A program made the position numbers and the translations under genes. Shown one piece after another: positions 7,371 to 13,963 of a stretch of 16,601 nucleotides of DNA (position 1 is its first letter; each line of letters begins with the position of its first letter). Origin of the DNA: Cytophagaceae bacterium. Its GTDB lineage: Bacteria > Bacteroidota > Bacteroidia > Cytophagales > Spirosomataceae. The DNA is taken from NCBI GenBank assembly GCA_947471105.1, contig CANIYB010000016.1:1-16601 (forward strand). The letters are read 5' to 3'. The notes below the pieces were generated by a model. The model ran no database searches. It was not told the DNA's origin and saw only the letters and a program-made list of their open reading frames with translations.

Positions 7371-9602
7371 TTACAAATTAAGCCAATAATTTAATTTTAA
7401 CACCAAAGCGCGGTTACGAATTTGAAAAATTTCTGGAAAATAATTATCCGTATACACTAAAAACAAATCAGAAGCGGGCTTATATCGCCACTGCAATCTC
7501 GCATTTAAATTGATATTTTTCGTTTGTTGGTTCAACTGGAAAAAGGTGGCAAAGAATAATTTATTGGTAAAGGTGATATCAATTTTAGGTCGAATAATCC
7601 AAAATTGAGAAGACACTTTTTTGGAAGCGGCTACATCAGTTCCAGGAATTTGAACATCTTGAATATCATTATAATCCAGGGCCATCGAAATACTCCCAAA
7701 AGGTTGGAATCGGTAACCTATTTCCCCCGTTATTCCTGTACGCCAACCATCTCCATAATAACCCCCAAATCTGGCGGTCGTCGAATAAGTCAATAATTTA
7801 ATAGGCGACGATTTGTAAGAAAAATTAATGGCATTCCAAGCATGTTCTGTTCCTTTTTTCAAAGCTGTATTCCCCATACGAGTGGCATCAAAATCATATA
7901 AAAGTTTGACGTAATCATACGAAAGAAAAGTACCGAAACTTGATTGGTCTTTAAGTTTTCCCTCCATTGCCACGTAAGTTGTATTATCTGTTTTCACACC
8001 CTGGTTATTCCAATAGTTCATGGAAGTGGCCCTTAATGTCAAATAAAATAATTTAGATGATTTGTTCTTAGGATAAAATATTTTACCAAACTCAGGGTTG
8101 ATAAATGTATAATTCACGCGGGGCACATATCCCACTTCCGGATTATAATTTGAACCTACCCACTGGTGTTTCCAACTAATAATCCAGTTGTTATCTTGGT
8201 AGGCTAAGGATGCGGCATGCGAAAAATTTTCATCCTTATTTTGAGGCGTTAAGGAACCGTAATAGAATATTTTACCAGTCCAGAAATTATTTGCAGACGC
8301 TAAATTATATTCTACTCCAATATTGCGATTGTATTCCAAAAAGCCATTTTGTCTTTGTAAGTCTGTGTCAATAAACGATTGCTTATTGATCATAAAAACG
8401 CCCATATTAGAACGAGCAAATAATTTCCTCTGAAATGCCACCATCGAATAATTTTGAGTAGGAACTCCTTTGGCTTCAATTCGCTCAGACTGCACATTCA
8501 ATACTCCGATGCGCCAGTCGTTTGTCAACTTACCACTTAAACGGGCCCCGTAAGTAATAGGGGTTTGTTCATAAATACCCGTTTTAGGATTTAGCGCCAA
8601 CCCGATCCTCCTTGAAAAAAATGGGCGAATATTTTCCGTTCCAAAACCATCAAACAAATCCGAATTCTCAATAAAAAACTGCCTTTTTTCAGGATAAAAT
8701 AATTCAAACCGATCCAAGTTGGTTTGTTGGCGATCCACATCTACCTGTGAAAAATCGGGGTTTAACGTCATGTCCAAATTCATACTTGAACTTACGGAGA
8801 CCTTAATATCACCCCCTATTTGATTACGAAAAATCGTAGGATCTTTAGTCTCGTAATTCGCTGATATACCTGAAAGTACATAGGGAATAACGGAAATATT
8901 TTTCTTGGGCGTTGGCGGTGGCGTATCCCAAACCAACACTCCTGCATAGGCCAGAGAAGCCGTTGGGAATTGCCGGGGCACCGGCGCCCAAGCTGATTTC
9001 TCTTTCGCTTTTAAATCCAGGCGCGAAAAATTAATTCCCCAGCGAGTCGAATTTCCTCGATAACGAATGGATTTAAATGGTATGGCCGCCTCGAAAATCC
9101 AAGATTTACTATTATACGTTGTGGCCGACTCCCACTTATTATCCCAGTTCAAATTCATCTTGGCTCCCTCCGACATTTGGCCATCCCACTGCGCTCCAGC
9201 CGCATTGGCACCGAAAGAAAAGCCCGTTGTTTTATCCTCAAACGTATCGATGAAAACTAAAAAATTATCATTACTTCCAAAGGAAAAGTCCCTCTTCAAT
9301 GACTCGACGACATAATTGGACTCCGATTGCAAAAAGCATTCTGCGGAAATGTACAAATACTTATCATCGTATGTCATCCTAACATCTGTCCTTAACTTAG
9401 AACATAGCGTGTCAAAAGGATTACACATCATAAAATCACTCACCGCAGCAGCGGAAAGCCATGCCGGTTCATCTAGTTTACCGTCAATCTTTACATTTCC
9501 CTCAGACTGCTTGATGTGCATTTTATAATTTTCATTTCTTTTTTGGCTAAAAACGAAAATGGGTATGCTCAGTATAAGTATTAGGTAAAAGTATTTTTGC
9601 AT
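7371..9602 (-). CDS. DUF5916 outer-membrane protein with N-terminal CBM9-like domain
   Basis: With the start at 9602 the protein has 743 residues and begins with a signal peptide (MQKYFYLILILSIPIFVFSQ). The next part, roughly residues 25-220, resembles a carbohydrate-binding family 9-like beta-sandwich (KIDGKLDEPAWLSA, DDKYLYISAEC). After a short linker comes the DUF5916 hallmark: MNLDMTLNPDFSQVDVDRQQ, FELFYPEKRQFFIE and PFFSRRIGL. The rest is rich in alternating aromatic strands and ends in LNYWLNL, as expected for an outer-membrane beta-barrel. The family is typical of Bacteroidota and its function is unknown; carbohydrate binding is only suggested by the fold. An in-frame ATG at 9623 would add MERIQLT, but it sits only two bases past the candidate -7 box at 9625-9632, so the 9602 start is preferred; AAAGGA precedes it by about 11 bases. 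Confidence 0.87.
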   Translation of the reverse strand: MQKYFYLILILSIPIFVFSQKRNENYKMHIKQSEGNVKIDGKLDEPAWLSAAAVSDFMMCNPFDTLCSKLRTDVRMTYDDKYLYISAECFLQSESNYVVESLKRDFSFGSNDNFLVFIDTFEDKTTGFSFGANAAGAQWDGQMSEGAKMNLNWDNKWESATTYNSKSWIFEAAIPFKSIRYRGNSTRWGINFSRLDLKAKEKSAWAPVPRQFPTASLAYAGVLVWDTPPPTPKKNISVIPYVLSGISANYETKDPTIFRNQIGGDIKVSVSSSMNLDMTLNPDFSQVDVDRQQTNLDRFELFYPEKRQFFIENSDLFDGFGTENIRPFFSRRIGLALNPKTGIYEQTPITYGARLSGKLTNDWRIGVLNVQSERIEAKGVPTQNYSMVAFQRKLFARSNMGVFMINKQSFIDTDLQRQNGFLEYNRNIGVEYNLASANNFWTGKIFYYGSLTPQNKDENFSHAASLAYQDNNWIISWKHQWVGSNYNPEVGYVPRVNYTFINPEFGKIFYPKNKSSKLFYLTLRATSMNYWNNQGVKTDNTTYVAMEGKLKDQSSFGTFLSYDYVKLLYDFDATRMGNTALKKGTEHAWNAINFSYKSSPIKLLTYSTTARFGGYYGDGWRTGITGEIGYRFQPFGSISMALDYNDIQDVQIPGTDVAASKKVSSQFWIIRPKIDITFTNKLFFATFFQLNQQTKNINLNARLQWRYKPASDLFLVYTDNYFPEIFQIRNRALVLKLNYWLNL

Positions 9603-9624
9603 AGTTAATTGTATCCTTTCCATA

Positions 9625-9632
9625 CAAAGGTA
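9625..9632 (-). promoter_or_regulatory. Candidate -7 box for the DUF5916-DUF2911 unit
   Basis: The minus strand reads TACCTTTG, an exact match to the Bacteroidota -7 consensus TAnnTTTG. The start of transcription would fall near 9618, before the ATG at 9602. No TTTG box stands 19-21 bases upstream, so support comes from the -7 element alone. The 133-base region 9624-9756 is the divergent gap shared with the YebC-family gene, where a weaker plus-strand element TATTTTTA is seen at 9728-9735 without a clear upstream box. Confidence 0.45.
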
Positions 9633-9756
9633 AGCTAAATATCGGAACGCTTTCGCTGACTTATGGGGAGAATCGAAATATTGAGAACATTTTTAAAAGA
9701 ATGTAAAGAAAATCCTTTTGCTTGTTTTATTTTTACAGTTCGAAATATATTAAACT

Positions 9757-10473
9757 ATGGGAAGAGCATTCGAATTTAGAAAAGCAAGAAAATTTAAGCG
9801 TTGGGGACAAATGGCTAAAACCTTTACCAAAATTGGTAAAGATATCGTAATCGCTGTCAAAGCTGGTGGACCAGACCCTACTGCCAATTCCCGCTTAAGA
9901 GCCATCATTCAAAATGCAAAGGCTGTCAATATGCCTAAAGATAATGTGGAGCGTGCGATTAAGCGTGCCATTTCCAAAGACCAAGAAGATTATAAAGAAA
10001 TTGTTTACGAAGGATATGCACTACACGGCATAGCCATATTAGTGGAAACAACGACAGATAACATTAACCGAACGGTAGCTAATATACGTTCTTCGTTTAC
10101 CAAATGTGGGGGAAGTTTAGGTACTCAAGGAATGCTCGATTTCATCTTTACTAGAAAATCCGTTTTCAAAATTACCGCTAAGCCGGATATTGATTTAGAG
10201 GAATTAGAATTTGACCTGATTGATTTGGGTGGAGACGAAGTTTTTTTGGATGAAGAAACGAATCAAATCAATATCTACGGCGAATTTACCGCCTTTGGTG
10301 CCATTCAAAAATTTTTAGAAGAAAAAGGTTTTGAATTGATGGGAGCGGACTTTGAGCGTATTCCAAATGAGACTAAAGACCTAAGCGAAGAACAAATCGC
10401 GGATGTAGAAAAGCTAATCGAAAGATTGGAAGAAGATGAAGATATACAAAATGTATATCATAACATGACCTAA
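9757..10473 (+). CDS. YebC/TACO1 family protein
   Basis: The 238-residue product has the full YebC/PmpR/TACO1 signature: MGRAFEFRKARKFKRWGQMA at the N-terminus, AVKAGGPDPTANSRLRAIIQ, NMPKDNVERAIKRA and EGYALHGIAILVETTTDNINR. The family has three domains and is cytoplasmic. It was first named as a DNA-binding transcriptional regulator, but newer work on mitochondrial TACO1 and bacterial relatives supports a role in translation, notably on proline-rich stretches. I cannot choose between these for this protein. The start at 9757 begins with the conserved MGR. The gene stands alone on the plus strand. It diverges from the DUF5916 gene and converges on the Nudix regulator gene with only one base between the two stop codons and no terminator hairpin in between. 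Confidence 0.95.
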   Translation: MGRAFEFRKARKFKRWGQMAKTFTKIGKDIVIAVKAGGPDPTANSRLRAIIQNAKAVNMPKDNVERAIKRAISKDQEDYKEIVYEGYALHGIAILVETTTDNINRTVANIRSSFTKCGGSLGTQGMLDFIFTRKSVFKITAKPDIDLEELEFDLIDLGGDEVFLDEETNQINIYGEFTAFGAIQKFLEEKGFELMGADFERIPNETKDLSEEQIADVEKLIERLEEDEDIQNVYHNMT

Positions 10474-10474
10474 T

Positions 10475-11197
10475 TTACCTCAGATTGTTTTTTAATCGAT
10501 ACAAATAAGGTGCCTTGTGTGCCCCACCTGAATACTTTTTCTCAATTCGTTCCAAGATATCCAAACTCAATATCTTGCGCTGGAAATTTGTTCGAACAAT
10601 CGAAGTTTCTAAAATAGTTTCATACACCTGCTGAATTTCAGACATAGTAAACGTTTCTGGGAGGAGGCTAAAAGCAATTAATTTGGCATCCAGACATTCC
10701 CTTAATTTGACCAAGGCTTTATCTAAAATTTCATTGTGATCTAAAAATAACTTCTTGAATTCGGTCACATCCTGCCACAAAAATTGGTCGGATAAATTCC
10801 CAAGCGAAACATTCACCATGTTATAATCAACAACCGCTAGATACCCCACGGTGATAAATCGGCTTGAAAGCCAGTCCAAATCATTCGTTTTACTTCCTAT
10901 GTCATTTTTGATTTTAGAAAATTCAGCTCTTGCATTCAAATTTCTACCATAATCGCCAAAACAGTAAAACTGCTCTAAATAAATATTAGTTAGGCCTGTA
11001 CGGTCAAACAAAACACGTTTGGCCGCATCATTCATGCTTTCCTGATTTCCCACATATCCCCCAGCCAATGACCAGATCTCCGAATTTAAAAACTTTAAAA
11101 TCAAGTACTTAAGTTGGTTTTCATGAAAACTAAAGACAACACAATCCACTGAAATTCCGGGTAACCAATATTTTGACGAGAACTCTGTATTCTTCAT
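10475..11197 (-). CDS. Nudix-fold transcriptional regulator with C-terminal winged helix (NrtR/AraR-like)
   Basis: The protein has 240 residues. Residues of about 10-150 form a Nudix domain; the opening ISVDCVVFSFHENQLKYLIL is typical of NrtR-like regulators. The Nudix box is present in outline (Gly47, Glu53, Arg61, Gly68), but the catalytic motif REUxEExGU reads RVLFDRTGL: Val62, Asp65 and Arg66 replace the three glutamates, so hydrolysis is unlikely. Residues of about 175-240 (LPETFTMSEIQQVYETI, RTNFQRKIL, APYLYRLKNNL) form the winged helix-turn-helix of this regulator family. Relatives sense ADP-ribose or sugars and control NAD or pentose genes; the ligand here is unknown. It is the last gene of the serine operon, 3 bases after the SGNH hydrolase, so it may regulate its own operon or a distant sugar locus. 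Confidence 0.88.
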   Translation of the reverse strand: MKNTEFSSKYWLPGISVDCVVFSFHENQLKYLILKFLNSEIWSLAGGYVGNQESMNDAAKRVLFDRTGLTNIYLEQFYCFGDYGRNLNARAEFSKIKNDIGSKTNDLDWLSSRFITVGYLAVVDYNMVNVSLGNLSDQFLWQDVTEFKKLFLDHNEILDKALVKLRECLDAKLIAFSLLPETFTMSEIQQVYETILETSIVRTNFQRKILSLDILERIEKKYSGGAHKAPYLYRLKNNLR

Positions 11198-11200
11198 AAA

Positions 11201-11863
11201 TTAACGTAATTTTTCTAAAATAAACTCCCTGATTTTTGCGGAGAAAATCAGATAACCCTTCTCATTTAAATGCAAGCGGTCTGCAATAAAAATATCAGGC
11301 ATCACCGTGCCATCAGGTAAATAAAAGGGGGAATGCATATCCAAGAAGAACCTTCCTTTTTGAGATTTGCAATAATTTTCTAACCACAAATTAAACTGCT
11401 TTTGCTTGTCGACAATCGCAATCCGAGATAAGCTAGGGCGCACAGCCAAATATACCAATTTAGTTTTGGGCAATGCCTTTTTCAATCGGTTTGAAAAATC
11501 CTCGTATTCCTTGGCTAATTCTTCTATGCTTTTTCCTTTCGCTAAATCATTATCTCCTTCATAAACCACCACGGCACTCGGTGCATATTTAACCACCATC
11601 CGATCAAAATAATACAAAGCATCCGTCATCGTAGACCCACCAAATCCCCGATTGAAAGCTGGAATCCCAGCCAAATCAGTCGAAAATGTTTTCCAAATCC
11701 GAAAGCTTGAGCTTCCTATAAATAAGATTTGTCCTTTTGCAGGCATCGAAATAGAATCCTGCTTTTCATAACTCTTAATCTCATTTTCAAAGGCATGTTG
11801 AGCCCATAATGGACTACTTATTAGGCATAAAAGAAAAATTATTTTTTTCATGAGCTTATTCAT
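11201..11863 (-). CDS. Secreted SGNH/GDSL-family hydrolase
   Basis: The 220-residue product has a signal peptide (about residues 1-21, ending SSPLWA before QHAF) and is probably periplasmic or exported. SGNH blocks are clear: block I ILFIGSSSFRIW with the catalytic serine Ser52 (GSS instead of GDS), block II NRGFGGST (Gly75), block III YEGDNDL (Asn105) and block V DRLHLNEKGY (Asp195/His198). The family holds esterases that remove acetyl or other acyl groups from carbohydrates or lipids; the substrate here is not predictable. The ATG at 11863 overlaps the preceding gene by eight bases (ATGAATAA), suggesting translational coupling. An alternative ATG at 11851 (MKKIIFLL) gives an equally good signal peptide. 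It ends 3 bases before the Nudix regulator start. Confidence 0.9.
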   Translation of the reverse strand: MNKLMKKIIFLLCLISSPLWAQHAFENEIKSYEKQDSISMPAKGQILFIGSSSFRIWKTFSTDLAGIPAFNRGFGGSTMTDALYYFDRMVVKYAPSAVVVYEGDNDLAKGKSIEELAKEYEDFSNRLKKALPKTKLVYLAVRPSLSRIAIVDKQKQFNLWLENYCKSQKGRFFLDMHSPFYLPDGTVMPDIFIADRLHLNEKGYLIFSAKIREFILEKLR

Positions 11864-12857
11864 TTGGGTATTTCAATCCAATCTCAGCCCTAATTTGATC
11901 CAATAAGCCCATCAACTCCTGACTAAATTGATGCGTCATTAAACCATTTTCCGTTCTACCCGCACGTAAATCATTTTGAACAGCATCTGCTTCGTAACTA
12001 TATCCCCAGCCCAATCGCTCAGGCTCAAACAACGAATCCACTTGGGATTCGCCTTCATAGACCGACAACGTAATTCCCTTCGTCTCATGGAATCGTCCAT
12101 GCATGAAAATCTTACCTAAGGTGCCATAAATGGTACAAGTCGTATCCGTCTGCGCTGCAAAAGTTGAGAAAAGAGTCGCCGTAGCGCCCGACTTATATTT
12201 AGTTACAATCGAACAATTCATATCCACACCTGTACCCGCCATCACTCCCGTAGCCTTCAATTCAAGCGGTTGACCCAAAATTAATTTCGAAATAAATAAA
12301 GGATAAATCCCGATATCCATTAAAGATCCACCGGTTAAATGAGGATTAAACCAACGAGCCTCCTCCACGTATGGCAACTTGATTCCAAAATCAGCTTCCA
12401 AATGCAATATGTCTCCAATAACGCCCGAAGCTAAAATCTCTTGAACTTTAGCCACAGATGGATGAAAACGTGTCCATAAAGCTTCCATTAAAAAGATGTT
12501 TTTCTCACGGGCCTTGGCGATCATTTTGGATACCTGACCAGAATTAATCGCAAATGCTTTTTCACACAAAACAGGTAAGCCAGCATCCAAACATAACATC
12601 GTATGTTCATAATGTAAACCATGAGGTGACGCAATGTAAACCACATCGATTTCCCCACTGGCCAGCATTGACTCATAAGATCCAAAAGTCTTGACATCTT
12701 TTGAATAATGGGAAGCAAATTCCTGTGCCCTTGAAATATCACGTGAAGCGACTGCCGCTAAATAACCATCCGTCACATAGGCCAAATCGTCCGCAAATTT
12801 ACGAGCAATGCCTCCACAAGCTAGAATACCCCATCGAATGGGTTGTGTCGTTTTCAT
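11856..12857 (-). CDS. Gfo/Idh/MocA-family NAD(P)-dependent oxidoreductase
   Basis: The 333-residue cytoplasmic enzyme begins with the Rossmann dinucleotide site RWGILACGGIARKFADDL (Gly10, Gly15, Ala18; the middle glycine of the usual pattern is Ala13). It carries the catalytic-lysine motif CEKAF (Glu99-Lys100) and the family C-terminal domain motif GGSLMDIGIYPL (Asp181, Tyr185). Family members oxidise or reduce sugars and inositols. The overall pattern, including LMEALWTRFHP, is closest to the dihydrodiol-dehydrogenase-like subgroup, but the substrate is unknown. It starts 18 bases after the SerC-type gene and its last eight bases overlap the SGNH hydrolase start, so it belongs to the same transcription unit. 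No link to serine synthesis is obvious; a cell-surface or storage-sugar role together with the SGNH hydrolase is one possible reading. Confidence 0.92.
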   Translation of the reverse strand: MKTTQPIRWGILACGGIARKFADDLAYVTDGYLAAVASRDISRAQEFASHYSKDVKTFGSYESMLASGEIDVVYIASPHGLHYEHTMLCLDAGLPVLCEKAFAINSGQVSKMIAKAREKNIFLMEALWTRFHPSVAKVQEILASGVIGDILHLEADFGIKLPYVEEARWFNPHLTGGSLMDIGIYPLFISKLILGQPLELKATGVMAGTGVDMNCSIVTKYKSGATATLFSTFAAQTDTTCTIYGTLGKIFMHGRFHETKGITLSVYEGESQVDSLFEPERLGWGYSYEADAVQNDLRAGRTENGLMTHQFSQELMGLLDQIRAEIGLKYPNE

Positions 12858-12875
12858 ATAGGTTTATTTTAAAAT

Positions 12876-13961
12876 TTATTTCTTCAAATTGTCAATCAAG
12901 GTTTGTACTTGATTCACGTCAACAGCAGGGAAATTAGCGATACGAATTTGAGTTTCTTTCATTTTTCCATACCCCGCACCCACAACCATACCCGTTTTAT
13001 TCTTTAATCGATCAATCACCTCTCCGGCTAAATCTTTACAATTTAATACGACTACCGTGGCAGAACGATGCGATTCATTTTCAACAAAAATGTCAAACTG
13101 ATCCGATTTTTTTGCAAAATCATATAACAAGCTAGCCTTCTTATCGGTATCCTTTCGTATATTTTCTATCCCTATTTTATTTAGATCCTCAGCCACTTTT
13201 CCCAAGACATAAATGGCCATCACATTAGGCGTTTCCGGAGTTTCATAGTTGAGATAATTTTCCCACAAACTAGGCAATGAATGATAGGTTCCTACAATCC
13301 CTTCATTTTTCTTAATCTGTTCTGACTTTGCCAACATCGCTTCATTAGCGATCCAAACCCCCAAGCCAGCTGGCATTCCAAAAGCCTTTTGGACCGAAAA
13401 CATAGCCGAATCAACTAAACTATAATCCAAATTTGTATAGGGCGCCGACGAAACCATGTCCACGATAACAAACTTATTTTTGTTTGCTTTCTTCAACTTA
13501 TGAATTTCAGTCGCGCGCATTTGAACGCCAGAACTCGTCTCATTCGCCGTGCAACAAATTAATTCGGCATATTCAGGAACTGTAATTTCACTCGCATCAA
13601 AACCCTCACCAAAAGGTTTTTGAAAAGCATTCGCAAACTTGTGAAGCTCCTTTGAAAACTCGAAAAACTTTTTTGAAAATGAGCCATTGACCAAATGAAA
13701 ACTTTCGTGCTCCACCGTGTTCATGAGCACTCGCTCCCAAATTTCCGTAGCCGAACCCGTGAATAAAATCGCATGGCTCGTAGGTATATTTAAAAGCTCC
13801 CTTAACTGCTCAACTGTATGCTGATAGATCTTACGAAAAGTACTTGAACGATGCGAAATCGATCCCAAATTTTGTCGAAAAGCCTCTCGGTAATGATCCT
13901 CCACCGTAGGAAATAATGCGGCGGGACCCGGAGTGAAAAATATGGAATTGTGTTGACTCAT
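12876..13961 (-). CDS. serC: Class V aminotransferase, probable phosphoserine aminotransferase
   Basis: The 361-residue PLP enzyme has fold-type I, class V features. The N-terminus is FFTPGPAALFPTV; Asp168 in FVIVDMVSSAPY should bind the pyridine nitrogen, and Lys192 in FSVQKAFGMPAGLGV is the expected Schiff-base lysine. The ISHRSSTFRKI segment (35-45) is typical of SerC-like proteins. Phosphoserine aminotransferase converts 3-phosphohydroxypyruvate and glutamate to phosphoserine and 2-oxoglutarate, the middle step of serine synthesis. Sequence alone would also allow alanine-glyoxylate aminotransferase, but the position decides: it starts only 2 bases after the stop of the SerB-SerA fusion, which supplies the first and last steps. 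The next gene, an oxidoreductase, starts 18 bases downstream. Confidence 0.87.
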   Translation of the reverse strand: MSQHNSIFFTPGPAALFPTVEDHYREAFRQNLGSISHRSSTFRKIYQHTVEQLRELLNIPTSHAILFTGSATEIWERVLMNTVEHESFHLVNGSFSKKFFEFSKELHKFANAFQKPFGEGFDASEITVPEYAELICCTANETSSGVQMRATEIHKLKKANKNKFVIVDMVSSAPYTNLDYSLVDSAMFSVQKAFGMPAGLGVWIANEAMLAKSEQIKKNEGIVGTYHSLPSLWENYLNYETPETPNVMAIYVLGKVAEDLNKIGIENIRKDTDKKASLLYDFAKKSDQFDIFVENESHRSATVVVLNCKDLAGEVIDRLKNKTGMVVGAGYGKMKETQIRIANFPAVDVNQVQTLIDNLKK

Positions 13962-13963
13962 CG

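Noticed and set aside
9705..9735. Promoter for the YebC-family gene with TATTTTTA at 9728-9735
   Set aside because: No TTTG box stands at the right distance upstream, and the leader would be only about 15 bases; too weak to list as a feature.
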